Part shown: in pieces, positions 44,818 to 56,439 of the stretch
Layout: the number at the start of each line of letters is the position of its first letter
How positions within the stretch are numbered: position 1 is the first letter of the stretch
Assembly: GCA_037176845.1 (NCBI GenBank)
Contig: JAYKXP010000012.1
Coordinates: 248,001-312,000 of the forward strand
Direction: 5' to 3'
DNA from: Paramarasmius palmivorus
Lineage: Eukaryota > Basidiomycota > Agaricomycetes > Agaricales > Marasmiaceae
Length of the DNA: 64,000 nucleotides
Notes under the pieces: generated by a model
Databases searched by the model: none
Seen by the model: the letters and a program-made list of their open reading frames with translations, nothing else
What the model was told of the DNA's origin: nothing
Program-made: the position numbers and the translations under genes

Positions 44818-47800
44818 ATGGCCCCTTCCTTCTTCTCAAAACTCGTCCCAAAGAACCCTAATCAAGGAGGCTACCACTCACGCGACACATCATTCGAATC
44901 ACCCGGTGCTTCCTTATCAAACTCGTCATTATCAACAACAAGCCATGGAGGGGGTAAAGCACGTAGTAGGACAGTCAGCGCTGTCGAGTCGTCTGGGTCT
45001 GGGAGTCTCGTTGGGAGTGTAGGCGAATTTGGTACCTTTACACCCGAAGGAAGGGAAGGAGCACCTGGAGATCGAGGATATTTATCAGATTCTGCGTCGT
45101 CTGCAAACCCAAGCGTTAAAATCGTTCCTCCGTCTCCTAGTACCAGCCATTCTACGGGGTTAGGTCCGAATTCGAGGCCTGGGACGGCTGATAGACCTGG
45201 GACTGCTTCGTCGTCAAAGGAGCGGTCAAAATCGAGATCGAGACCAGCTACGCCGGAACCTAAACATACACTGGAACCTACAGCGCCCAAGAACAAGACA
45301 TCCAACAAGTCTCTACGTTCGTTGAACATTCCACCTCCGCCTTCGGGGTTACCTCAACCACATTCTTCGCCGGGGAACGAAACTACACCGACACATCACA
45401 CTTCCAATTCGCTCGACGGTACAGGTGCAGTAGGGATATCAATGACACCTATAGTCGAATCTCCCACCGCTATGGACGCCGATAAAGCGTTCATACTCTC
45501 TCCACCTGACGCAGAACACGGAGACGGTCCAACGCCCACTCAACCCAAATCACATTCCAAATCCCGGTCAACATCCATCTCATCCAGCGGTTCTCCGCCT
45601 CCCCATTCGCACCACCATTCACCACCTCACGCGCAACACCGCAAAGAAAGCACCGGCGGTCGAAGTCCCTGGACGAGGAAACCTTCATCCAAGCCTACGG
45701 GGTTGGCAGGTGCCATTGCAGCGTCTGGATTGGCGATGGCGAATTCTGGGTTATCGAGTACGCAGCATGTGCAGATGCATGCACAGGTTCAGGGGGCTTT
45801 GAGTCCTCCCAAAGGGGTGAGTGTCTTGTTATTTTCGGTTTTGGTCTCGGTCTCGTACTCGGCTGCGGGCTGTACGGTTTATAACCATCATTCCCGCCCG
45901 CAGCAACCTTCATTTTCATCTCCAATTTCGTTCCCGTCGTCATACCTGACGCTGTACTCCACCCCCGTTGCTTCCTTGCGTCTTCCTCGTTTTCTCCATG
46001 CCTAAATCTCAACCTAAAGCACGTACAAGAGCTGACTTTTTCTCCGCTTCTTCTGCTTTTCTTTCACCTTACCGGTCTACCTCAACACTCACCAAACCTC
46101 AACCGAATTTGTACGCAAAATCAATCCCGACACTTCTCGTTTCGCCGCCTCCTTCGCCTCCTCATTCACCCCTATCTCTACTCACAACTTCTCCTTCTAT
46201 GACGCAGAGTAAGACCCTGCCCAACCCCGTACCCCCAGCAATGAACCGCACACCCTCAAACTCCAATATCTCACACGCCTCAAGCCCCAAACGCGCACGG
46301 CGGTCTTCCTCCGGTGCACGTTCCCAAATCGACGGGCTACCTCCCGACTCTAACGGCGCGGCGTACGACATCGATTACTATTCCGGTCTAGATTCCGACT
46401 CGTCTGACGATGATGAGGATTCTTCATCCGAAGGCGCAGGTGGTGAGAACGGGTACTCCGAGTCGGAAGTTCCCCCGGCTAGGTCTAGGGAGCTTTCAGT
46501 GGATTCACTCGGTGGAAGATCAGGTAATGGTGAGTTGAGGGATTTACCGGTTACGGGCTTTGCGGTTGCGAGTTCGAGGAGGAATGCAGAGTTTCATGAG
46601 TTGTTCCCGGGGATACCGGAGGGGGATTATTTGATTGAAGGTGTGTTTTCGCTTTCTTTTTTCGTGGGGGTAAAAGGGATGCTGATGTGCGTTTGGGGTG
46701 GTAGATTATGGCTGCGCACTTCAAAGGGAGATCCTTATTCAGGGAAGGTTATACATCTCGGAGAATTATATATGTTTTCATGCGAACATTTTGGGTTGGA
46801 TTACAGATGTACGTCTCTTCTTTCTCCATACCCCCTTTTCTAACTCGCGCACAGCTCAGCATCCCAATATACGAAATAACCTCCCTCGAAAAAAAGATGA
46901 CCGCATTCGTCATCCCCAACGCAATCCAAATCACTACCCGTCGGGCCAAGTATACGTTTGCAAGTTTTTTGGCTAGGGATACGACGTTTGATGTTTTGGA
47001 GAATGTGTGGCGTGTCGTCGGTGGTGGAGGTGGTGGTGGTAGTTTGGGTGATGGGTTAGGTGGTGGTCCCGGTGCTGGGAGTACGAGTAGAGGTGGGAGT
47101 ATTGACGGTTTGGGTGGAATGGGAGATGGAGTACAGGGTGCGGGGGAGGTGGTTAAGGCTGCTGTGGCTGTTGCTGGTGAGTGCCCTATGCTTACTCTAG
47201 GGAAAACAGGCTGATTTGTGTGGTAGCGACGAAAAAACATACACGCTGCGCCTGCTCGGTCGCTGGTACGCATTACCCAGAGGTAGCCCTGGATACGGTG
47301 GTTCCTGGTACACCGGATAGGATACATAATCTGATGTTCGCGAGTGGGTTTATAAAGGAGTTTATGAGTGGGGAGCAAAAGTTGTTTGGTAGGTCTCCTT
47401 CACTTCTACCTTCTCTTTACGCGATATTAACATGTTCGCAAACCCGCCAGACATCCAAATATCCGACTGGACACCTATCCCATCCTCAACCCCGCCCGCT
47501 CCATCATCTCCCCAACCTCTCCTAGCACGCAACATGTCATACATAAAACCCCTCTCCGGATCCGTCGGCCCTAAACAAACCAAATGCGAGATACACGATT
47601 CAGTGGAATACAACGATCCGCAGAATTACATCACGACCGTCACTACGACACGAACACCGGACGTTCCGAGCGGAGGAGTGTTCAGTGTCAAGACAAGAAC
47701 GTGTTTGATGTGGGAAAGTGCGGTAGAGACGAGGGTGGTGGTTAGTAGTGTGGTGGAGTGGACTGGGAGGAGTTTTATTAAAGGTGAGTGGTTGGGTGTT

Positions 47801-48922
47801 TTTGGGTGTTTTGGGTTGGTGTGGGTGCTTGTGGATCCACTGCAGCCAAGGAGACGTTTTCGGTTCGGGTACCTGAGGTGTTTAGATTGATTACCGACTC
47901 GGTGATCTTTCTTCGTGGTTGTGGCGTTCTCGGTGTTCGGACGTTTATTGGTTACCGAACATCGAGGAGTTGTGGGCGTTCGTGTGCCTTTTGCTCGGCA
48001 CCTGCGGTTATAACCGAATGGGTGCTATGCATGGATCATTACGTCCACATCTAATCTACCTTGACACGGAGATGAATGATGTCGTTGTCGTTGTCGTTGT
48101 ACTGCGGTTCACCTTTCATCGCCTCCTTCCCGTCCCGCCCATATATATAAACCTAACTAACATCTCTCTTTTCCTCTCACCACAGGCATAATCGAACGCT
48201 CCTGCGTCGAAGGCCAACGCACGTACCACCTCGACCTCGAACGAGCCATGCGCACATACATCAAAGACCACCAATCCGAATTCATCCCCGAAGGTATCGA
48301 TATCGACGTTTCCGCTCTCCCATCAACCACTTCACCCCCTGCACCTTCTTCACTCGATATTCCTGCTACACCCGGAACCGCACCGCTCACACCAGCAAAG
48401 GAACGCGAACGAGAGAGAAACCAACGAGCGTTCCAATGGGCTTGGGATACCTTCGCCGGCGCTGCGAACGTTGGGAAGAACAGCGCTAAAGGAGCTATTG
48501 AGCTTATCCGAGATGCGTGGGATCAGAGTGAGACGACGACGGTGTTGTATTTCGTTATTGTCGGGTTGGTGTTATCCAACGTATACACTTGGATATCTGC
48601 CTCACGGTCTCCGGCTGGGGATGTTGGGGAGGCTGGGAGTAGTGCGGGGAAGAGAGAGTTAAGGGAGCTTAGGGAGTTACGGAGAGAGTTGAGAGAGAGA
48701 GAAGGTGAGAGGGAGAAGTGGGTACAGGGGATTGTGGGGGCTGTTTGGGAGGAGATGCATGCGGCGAATACTGGTGCTGTGGGCAAAGTAGATGCAGAGA
48801 AGGATTTGGATTTGGGAGATGTGAAAGAGGCGGTTGGGGCGTTGAGGAAGCAACTTGAGGATGTGGAGGCGAAGGTGAAGGTGTTGAAGGAGAGTTTGGA
48901 GAGTTTGGATAGTTTGGATTAG
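44818..48922 (+). CDS. LAM/Ysp2-type sterol transporter (GRAM, VASt, TM)
   Basis: Seven exons (44818-45816, 46208-46640, 46705-46808, 46855-47176, 47227-47388, 47451-47783 and 48186-48922) join in phase to 1029 residues. The first 450 residues are Ser/Pro-rich and disordered. A GRAM domain starts near 452 (RRNAEFHELFPGIPEGDYLI, GCALQREILIQGRLYISENY, IYEITSLEKKMTAFVIPNAI) and is followed by a Gly-rich loop. A VASt/StART-like domain spans about 620-815 (HYPEVALDTVVPGTPDRIHN, RTYHLDL). One TM segment lies at about 901-921 (VLYFVIVGLVLSNVYTW), then a C-terminal coiled coil. LAM proteins sit in the ER at contact sites and move sterol between ER and plasma membrane or other membranes. Introns 1 (391 bp) and 6 (402 bp) are long; intron 1 ends in a 175-base pyrimidine-rich stretch without AG. 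Its 3' end is duplicated at 52.3/54.3 kb. Confidence 0.92.
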
Positions 48923-49306
48923 GATTGGGATTTGGATGGTATACCCACGTATACCCGTACACGCTCGTTATTATTGCTGCTTTTTTATTTCTCTCTTGGT
49001 GTATATAGGTCTTCATTCTGGAATACGAGGATACTCAAGCACGTTACGGGGCTTGATACATTACGAGTCAGTGACTAGGACAGAGACAGAGACAGGCGTG
49101 GTGATATGCGCTCAGGCGTATGTACTCGATTCAAAACCAAGTTGGCTACGAGACAAGAATTGAAGTTACTGAAGGATTGAGTGGACATGCACATAGTAAG
49201 GCACTGCCGCACAACTGAATATAACAGTCTATTGAACACTGGTTCTAGTTAGCACGGGATCACTGCGGCCTATCCCACGCTACAATACACGCCTTCTACA
49301 TGAGGC

Positions 49307-49318
49307 TATAATATATAA
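49307..49318 (+). promoter_or_regulatory. TATA box
   Basis: TATAATATATAA lies 66 bp upstream of the ATG at 49384, with a possible splice acceptor (TTTCGCAG) between them. Confidence 0.55.
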
Positions 49319-49383
49319 TCGCCTGCTTGCCTGACGTGACTATCCATCCCTTCTCCGTTTCGACTTTCGCAGGCACGACACTA

Positions 49384-50445
49384 ATGCTGGATCGAAGATA
49401 TTTCACTGCCGAAAGACACACTATTCATAACAAGGCGGAGCTAATCGTGAAGCGCATTTTTCATGAAGAGTTGGAAACAGTAGGCAAGGAACACCTCGCT
49501 GGTCGGCTTTGCTATGATTTCCAAGAAACATTGCGTCTCGCGCTAAATCTTTATGGAATGTGTGGTTAGTACATCATATCATATAATCACCTCAGGCTGC
49601 AAGCAGCTCACGGATCGCATCCAGGGGCCCGACTTGGAATCACGGATTCTACCAGAGGCTTGTGGTCAAGCGCCAGTCCTATCTACAGTCCGTCGGGAGA
49701 ATCCATCCGTTGATCTGGATTTTCGATTTAAAATACACCAACTACAGAGGTGCTCTTTGCTTCAAATAGTATAGAGGTTTATGAGCTGACTATCCTGAGA
49801 GCATAGCAAGCTGTACGAAGTTACAGCGTCAGTTGCACGCTCCCAGGCAGCGGCTCAAAGCGACTCAGTTACTTTGTTTCAAGACAGGTTTCACAAGGAT
49901 GAGATGGAGGATTACCATCTCTATCTGCGCAACTTGATCCTTTGCATTATTGGCGTCCATATGGTATGTATTGCAAAATTAAATTACAAAAATGAAGGCT
50001 CATACCATACAATGATGATGAAATAGAGGCTTGTCCTCCCTGAGCTGCAAGCTCCAACCATCATTACCGTTCGTACTCACAGTCGCTACCCAAGCCCATT
50101 ATCTAACACCACTGGTATGTCATCCGATTCATAGGATGTCTTTTGCTATAGTTTCTACCCACAGCCCATTCCGGAAGCGCTATCGCACAGGATCATCTTG
50201 GTGCGAAGGAAAATCAGTCCTCGGACCCGGACGTTTGTGGGTCGAACGATGTACCGCTTAGGCATCTCAACGATGGTCCTACGATGTTTTCGCGAACCTT
50301 GGGAACGACCATTCTGGGAGGACAGTATAATAACATTTTGGGTGATCAATTCAATATTGCTCGTTCCGAGCCTTTAATGTATAGCTCACCCCAATCCTTT
50401 CGGATCGTGCGAGTCGAGTCGTGCGAGCCGTATAATCTTGGTTAA
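49384..50445 (+). CDS. Helical-domain protein with C-terminal G/N/Q motif (paralogue 2)
   Basis: Five exons (49384-49564, 49596-49749, 49807-49963, 50027-50114 and 50165-50445) join in phase to 286 residues. The N-terminal part is helical (ETLRLALNLYGMC, VARSQAAAQSDSVTLFQDRF, HLYLRNLILCIIGVHM). The last exon ends with NDGPTMFSRTLGTTILGGQY followed by NNILGDQFNI, then PQSFR and a short polar tail. The paralogue at 36.4 kb has the same order and a similar 3' flank. Exon 2 does not match the other copies and may be newly acquired. No NACHT or kinase domain follows, so it is another small stand-alone signalling-type protein. The start at 49384 is chosen because a splice acceptor lies just upstream and no earlier in-frame ATG exists. 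Confidence 0.7.
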
Positions 50446-51103
50446 CCGTGCTCTAATATCTAATGGACTCCAGATATCGACCAAACAGCCTCTGTTTCTA
50501 GCGTGCTCAGAATCATTCCCCGGTGCATATCCGACCAAGTTTTATCGTTGTCTCTTTCGCTCGACTTGCATGTCGTCGACGTGTTATTCTTACTTGCATA
50601 CCAGTCTTTTGAGCCTCAAATAGCCCGATTAGTTGATAGTACTCTCTCGCGACTTGTACTTCCCTAGTTATGGTTTTCGTGGCTTTTGGGTTTGTGGTCT
50701 ACTGAATTTGTTTCTGTGTATATTTTGGAGATGGTATCATCCTGGGGTGTCACTCGCCAGATGGCCACATCCAACTGGTAGCGCCGCAAAGCTGTACCCG
50801 AAATAGACCTCCTATTTCTTCAGGCCATTGTTCCGGAGAACGCGCACCTGATAAATAACGTGCCACCTCTGCTTCAACTTACTTCGTTTGGAAAGTCGCT
50901 ACAAGTTGTGATGTCCGCAATTACCGGATACGTTGAGGGAATACACATTGAATCCCAAGCACAGGTGAAAACATGATTGTAAATGTCTGGTAGTTCGTAG
51001 GAGACTGCACCAGCTCTTCGTGTGAATGCAAAACACGCTAAGTAAAGTTTGGTGGTCCTGATGAAGATAGCCCCTATCGATTGGACACGATGCGCCAAAA
51101 TGC
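50446..51103. other. 3' flank of duplicated gene and intergenic sequence
   Basis: 50446-50700 resembles 37320-37580 (for example CAGTCTTTTGAGCCTCAAAT and GATAGTACTCTCTCGCG). The rest holds nothing recognisable. Confidence 0.6.
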
Positions 51104-52016
51104 CTATAGCCCATATATCTTTCGTACTCGTTGACCGAGCTCAGCGTCGTTGAGAACCTTCAGGAAGAACTCCTTCCCAATTCTCTCTTTGACGCTCGCA
51201 AACGCATCCAACAACTCTTGAAAATCAATGACAGGAAAGCATGGATCTGTCGGTACGAAGCATTTGAAATGATGGATATCATTCATCCAATCGATCAAGA
51301 CAACTTGGGTGGTGTCATGCCGGAGATTGCTCGGTCGGATATCGTGATGGAGTATTTGGCGGCTGTGTGCGGTATCTAGTGCTTTGACGGTGGTTTTGAA
51401 CTGGTTTTGGGTTGTTACTGTTGTAGGATGAAGGGATTGGTGTGTAGAGACTCACCCAATTGATGTATCTGTCGATATCCTCATCGCACGGTTGGAAATA
51501 TTGAGGTATCGTGTCGAATGAATGAGGGATGTATTCCATGACGAGAAGGGAAGCGATTTCGTCTGACACGGATACCTTTATAGAGTTAGAATGAGTATCG
51601 CTCTATCAGATATAACAGATATTCATCGAATGCACCTCATGCAGCCCAAAGAACCACGGAATCGCCGTCCCTTGCAAGTCCCAAAGAGCATCGAAGGCCG
51701 CTCGTTGGCACATTGCTATATCGTTCACCGTACGATCGACACCTGCGTTCGGATTCGATAGCATTAACGGGTCCATAAGAGAGGTTATGAAAAATTTCAA
51801 CACGATAGGGGAGTTTTGAGAGCCTTGTGGTTGGGCGAGCCATACTTCAGTGTCAAATTCGTGACCAACTTGAAGACCAGAGATGATTGTGTAATCGGCG
51901 ACAGTGTTGTAAGGAAGTAAAGGTAGCTGGCGAAGAGTCGTGTTTGTTGGAGGGTCTTGAGGACGTTCTAGGATTAGTGAGAATGTTTGACCGGCAGAAG
52001 GGATTGACTCAGACAT
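51104..52016 (-). CDS. Minimal protein kinase-like protein
   Basis: Three exons on the minus strand (52016-51636, 51575-51456 and 51400-51104) join in phase to 265 residues. An N-lobe-like part has PIVLKFF with the probable ATP-lysine. It is followed by a helix with FDALWDLQGTAIPWFFGLHE, a hinge-like LLVMEYIP, a catalytic loop ILHHDIRPSNL (Asp and Asn present, HRD changed to HHD) and VVLIDW in place of DFG. This is the pattern of the short kinase-like/APH-like proteins widespread in mushrooms. At 265 residues it lacks the large C-lobe. It could phosphorylate a small molecule or protein, or be a pseudokinase. The start at 52016 has a good context (CCCACCATG). A decayed relative lies at 61.6-62.0 kb. 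Confidence 0.8.
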
Positions 52017-52342
52017 GGTGGGAATCGCGAAAGAAAGTGCGAAGCCGCCGGCAACTGCCAGCAACGACGAGCATCACGTGCATCCCGATCTCTGCAACCA
52101 TCACGTCGCATGATTCACAGCTTTCGACAAGTCGCGGATATGCCTTTCGGGTGACCGCTCCGACGGTTCGAGCATACATCGCAGCCTTGGAACGCGGTTT
52201 CACTCTTCCGAATCACATAGTTTATGCTTTCCCTTCAACTCCCTAGACGGAAACGAAGAAAATGAAGTTCGGTCTCTTTCAGCAACCACGCGGGGACTAT
52301 TTAGGAAAAGATGCATGCCGTGAAAACGAAGACTATAGTGAG

Positions 52343-52425
52343 GGCGGAGACAGATTTGAATTTAGGGTATGTGAAATAGGTGGTCGGAGCGTTGAGGAAG
52401 CAGTTGGAGGCCAAGATGAAGGTGT
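52343..52425 (+). pseudogene. Duplicated 3' end of the sterol transporter, left part
   Basis: This aligns with 48797-48886 (shared blocks GCGTTGAGGAAGCA and AAGGTGT), the coiled-coil end of the LAM gene. It carries stop codons and a short deletion. The alignment breaks off at 52425 and resumes at 54294, beyond an inserted element. Confidence 0.8.
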
Positions 52426-54293
52426 GGTCGTTGCAAAATTCACGTAACGAATGTAACTAACGTTATTGACATTACTTACTGTTGCCGACATGTTACTTAC
52501 ATGCAACTTACATGTTAATTACATGTCACTAAAATCGAATAAAATCTGACTCTAAGTCATGTATGGCTTGCCTCCAAAGTTCTTCCTGGCCGATATCGTG
52601 CTTCAAGCGTTCTCCAGTTACAACTCACCTATTCTGAAGGTGCGCCTTCGATGTTTCCCATGGCCCATGAATCCCAATCACTGGCGGAGAATTCATGTCA
52701 GCCACTACTCGAGAACGTATTTGTTGAAGCACATAGCTGCGGATATAGGCCATATCACCGTCTATTTAGTATAACTCACAGGTATTGAGCCAAGTTTGCT
52801 GCCAAAGGCAATAATTGGCCTAATTCAAGCCCCTTATGTGACCTATATGCGTCCTGTAGTGAAGGATTTTGAGGTCGATAAAGCTCTTGGAGAAACTCTG
52901 AGTGTCATTTAATAATAACTTACATGTCACTTACCATTACTTGCATGTAACTTGCGCGTTACTTGCACGTACCTTACAGTTACGTACACGTGACCCGCAT
53001 CTCCTGACACGTTCTTTACAGTTACTGACATGTACCGTACAGTTGCTTACAGTTCCCTCAAGTTTGCCTAAAAGCAAGAAATGTTACTTGAATTCTCAGT
53101 CATGTCAACTGAGTCTACAAGCACCATCTAACACCCTATTTAGCCGTTGCGAGCATGCAAAATATCTCGGCTACTTGGGAAATCAAGCCTGCACCAAGAG
53201 GTGCAGGCAAGCACGAATTCGAGATACTGGGGTATTTCGATTGATTCGGATGGTCACAGGTCACAAGGGTCAAAATTTCCGAAAATTTTCGGATGGTCAC
53301 AGGCCGCGGAGGGTCTGTCCGAATTGCCTCGGAATGTGACCTCCGAAAAGCGCCCAATTTTCGTCCAAATTTGGCAGGTTCTGGGCGCCAAATCCGAAAA
53401 ATTTCGGCGGTCACAGACCGCCAGCGCCCCATCCGAACCTCGAAATCCGGATGGCGAGGTCACAGGTCACAGGCCGTCCGAATCAATCGAAATACCCCAG
53501 TAATAGCCACATCAAATTGTCATGGTGGCCTGCTCATCGCCCCGCATCTGGCGGACTCCTTGCAGTCCACACTGCAATTACAGTACGACCATGACAGAGA
53601 GGGTAAACAGAAGCAAATAACTCATTTGTAGTAGTACATCAGGGTGCAGGACCTGACCAAAGGGATCGGAAACTGAATATTGAATATCCGAGTGAATATC
53701 CGAGGCCACGATAATCTCGGACTTCCGGCGCGGGGAGAGGCTGAAAAGGAACGAATCCTCATTTCATTTCGAATTCGTAACAGTCGCCAACACCGCATTA
53801 TCCATCCAAAGTATACATTACTTCCCTCGTCTATACAGAGAGTTTACTTGGGGGGAGATTGGTTTCGTACAACTGACCGTGACCATCCTGCGGACTCGTA
53901 GTATAGTAAGTAATATCAACCCTTAATGGCTACGTTTCATGTCATTCACTGCCTTCAGCCGCCAATGATAGCATAGAGGACTCTGTTAGCCAAATTTATT
54001 ATGCAATAAAATAATATATCACCTAAAATTCATTGCATCCACGAGGAAAAGCCACCGCTACTTCGGCACCTAATTGACGGAGATGGCGACACTTCGCCTC
54101 TTCACCGCAAGCCGGGAGTATGGGTACATTGGGGGGCTCCAGGCATGTTTGGAGATAGTTTTACGCTCTTCTGAGCGTTCTCCAATCAATTTTTAGATTA
54201 CTACACTGGAACTCCCTTTCAGTACTTTCTAATGTCCGTAACGCCCGTTACTCACTTGTTACGTACATGGGTTCCTTGAATTTAGTTTCGACC
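52426..54293. mobile_element. 1.87-kb non-autonomous element with TIRs and 5-bp target duplication
   Basis: GGTGT at 52421-52425 is repeated at 54294-54298, and the intact LAM gene has this word once at the matching place. The ends are imperfect inverted repeats starting GGTCG (GGTCG-TTGC-AAATTC-ACGTAAC versus GGTCG-AACT-AAATTC-AGGAAC, about 23 of 30 matches). Subterminal arrays of GTTACTTACATG-like words lie at about 52440-52540 and 52915-53060. No transposase-like frame is seen. The superfamily is unclear, since 5-bp duplications are unusual for cut-and-paste elements. A TA-flanked MITE is nested inside. Confidence 0.8.
53227..53500. mobile_element. 274-bp MITE flanked by TA
   Basis: The two ends are 24-bp perfect inverted repeats beginning CTGGGGTATTTCGATTGATT, bordered by TA at 53225-53226 and 53501-53502. 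The interior is partly palindromic, with repeated GGTCACAGG and TCCGAAAA words and GGGCGCCAAA. TA duplications suggest mobilisation by a Tc1/mariner-type transposase. A diverged relative lies at 59.9-60.1 kb. Confidence 0.9.
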
Positions 54294-54410
54294 GGTGTTG
54301 AAGATAGTTTGGATTAGGATTAGGGTTTGGTATACCCTGTGTACCCATACGCTTGTTGCTTCTGTTTATTCTTTTGGTATATATAGATCTTCATTTCCGA
54401 ACAAGGTGGA
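54294..54410 (+). pseudogene. Duplicated 3' end of the sterol transporter, right part
   Basis: This aligns with about 48886-49030: GATAGTTTGGATTAGGATT (end of the coding region with the stop), GGTATACCC, and TATATAG.TCTTCATT in the 3' flank. Together with 52343-52425 it restores one continuous duplicated segment once the element is removed. Confidence 0.85.
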
Positions 54411-55113
54411 AATACCTCCTTATCGATTCCAATACAGCGCTCGCCACGGAACGTGTTCTTATTGGATCCTGTATCTTCGGGGAATTCAATGTGAGGTCTG
54501 GAGCTTGTTAGCCCTGAGGTGAAAAGATTGGATTTTGGTGACTACAGGAAGTGTACGTTGGCATTGTGTATGCTTATAAGTACTAACTTGAAGAAATATG
54601 GCCTTTTGCATAATTCCATGAACATCAGTGGCAGATGTCACAGTGAGATGCTTCTGACTGCGACACGTCCGGTGACCGACGGTGAGTCTATACCTGTGGG
54701 GAACGAAAACGGCTGATGATACAAAGGCTACTTTTTTTAGGACGCGTTATCTGCGGTATAGACGCACTAAAACGATCCTTCGTTTATGAATGTCATGTAG
54801 CAACCGAAGATAGTCGCTATGGGCAACATGCAGGGTTGAAATTCAGGAAAGCGCACCGATCAAGCACCGATATCACGACGTTGACAAAGAGAGACCAGTA
54901 CATTCATCGGGTTGCAACGTCCACAGCAACGCAACGTAACTAGGACCTGCTCTTCACAAACGTGCCACGCAATTTCAATATTGTTGGAAGCATGAAGATG
55001 AGGTGCTGCACTCATATAAGATTCCCGGATGGGGCCCCACTCGACCGGTTACCTCTGCTTTCAGCCTTTCACCGTTGCATGCTCTATCCTTCCTCACTTC
55101 GGCAGCTACACCC
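54411..55113. other. Intergenic with weak promoter
   Basis: No supported gene. TATAAG at 55015-55020, about 95 bp upstream of the ATG at 55114, is a plausible core promoter. Confidence 0.45.
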
Positions 55114-55750
55114 ATGACCTCGATACAACGGCCCCCAGCCGAGACGAAGGGAATCATCAGCACGCTGGAGAGTGTTTGCGAAGAAAATTCCAGTATATGT
55201 CAGGAGGTGGCGCGCCTGGCAATAGTGATTCGCGAGTATGGTACGAGACGGGTAAGTGGCGCGTACAATACAATCCATGACAGTTGGCCGACAATATTGC
55301 ACTTTTTAGTCAGATTTGGGGTGCCTGGCACTCTGTTGTTGCCACGCCGCATTCATGGTTATCGTTAGCATGGGAAAATCAAGCCACCGGAAAACAGGCG
55401 CCCAATCCGCGGTAGACCGATTCAAAAGGTACTGTTTTCAGCGACACAATTTGACTCTTTCAAGTCCTTGAACCATAAACTACAGGAAGCTCGATGAAAT
55501 TGCAATCTTTTCTGAAATGCGCACGGGACTGTGCTCTTGGATTCCCGGTTATCGCAAGACCAAAATTAATGAATACTGCGCATTTCTGCGTGACTTCATC
55601 CGTAGCGACGACATCACGTAAGTAGCATACCAGTCACGAATGTTTGAAAATCTCACGTTCCTTTCCAATAGTATATTCCACCCTGGTCGTCAGCCGAGGG
55701 AAAATGTGTCACAAGCACACCTCAAGCCAAAGATTCAAGCCCTGATATGA
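55114..55750 (+). CDS. Small helical-domain protein
   Basis: Four exons (55114-55251, 55310-55428, 55486-55617 and 55672-55750) join in phases 0, 2, 2 to 155 residues. Exon 1 is 46 codons, as in the copies at 58.7 and 62.6 kb, and has QEVARLAIVIREYGTRR. Exon 2 has CCCHAAFMVIVSMG and ends phase 2. Exon 3 has LRDFIRSDD. The protein is one helical domain with a short basic tail; no G/N/Q motif. A possible separate exon with an Asn-rich motif (NCTINYQSNTTTNNGDDNI) follows at 55878, beyond the stop. Function unknown; grouped with the MLKL/HeLo-like set by shared exon structure. Confidence 0.65.
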
Positions 55751-56439
55751 ACTGTGCGTTCTTCTGGGCTAGTGGCGCACCCGTCTCATACATTTAACCA
55801 TAGCTGCTCCCCAGAATGCGCAGGATACTTCTTTCAGCAAGTTATCACTCATAATTTCAGAAAACTCGAATACCACAATGTTCAACAATTGCACTATCAA
55901 CTACCAATCTAATACCACTACGAATAACGGAGATGACAACATCACGAATAACAGTTATTGCCGTGGAGGATCTCGGGTAAGCGTAACTACGAAATTTGTC
56001 ATTTGTTACTGGTTGCTGATGAATGAATCAGATGTAGGGGGTTTGCACTGGCAGGAGCTACTGCCAACTGGGTATGACCGGTTCTGACTGGTTCACTTCA
56101 ACTTAGTGGTTGCGACAGATTGCAGGAGTTTCATTCATAGGCTGGGCGGGCCCGTTGTGAACGTGTGGATTTGTAACGCTGCTATCTCGGCGAGATCGTT
56201 CGTATTTCCGCTGCATATGGAGCACATATTATATTGAAAAAATGACGAGCTGGCACACTATTGCTTTCAAGAGCAGGTGAGGCGTATGCCTCTCGCGACA
56301 CAATACAGTCGCAGAGCCGCATTTTACGAGGTTGTATGTAAGGGCTGCAGAGCCGTCGTTCATGGGATCCCAATTCGGGAATTTACGTATGTATCTCTCA
56401 CAGTCGCACACCCAAGCGCATCACATGATTGTATTGTTA
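55751..56439 (+). other. Possible Asn-rich exon, otherwise intergenic
   Basis: A frame at 55878-55976, open up to a GTAAGC donor, encodes an Asn/Thr-rich motif like those of the SGN family. It has no clear partner exon. The remainder shows nothing. Confidence 0.35.

Noticed and set aside
44871..45329. 152-codon open frame on the minus strand
   Set aside because: Antisense shadow of the Ser/Pro-rich first exon of the sterol transporter.
45904..46003. Alternative acceptor at 45903 for LAM intron 1
   Set aside because: It leads to a stop after 33 codons; the acceptor at 46207 keeps frame and follows a long AG-free pyrimidine stretch.
46749..47378. 209-codon open frame on the minus strand
   Set aside because: It is antisense to the GRAM-to-VASt exons of the sterol transporter and is open only because of the Gly/Pro-rich composition there.
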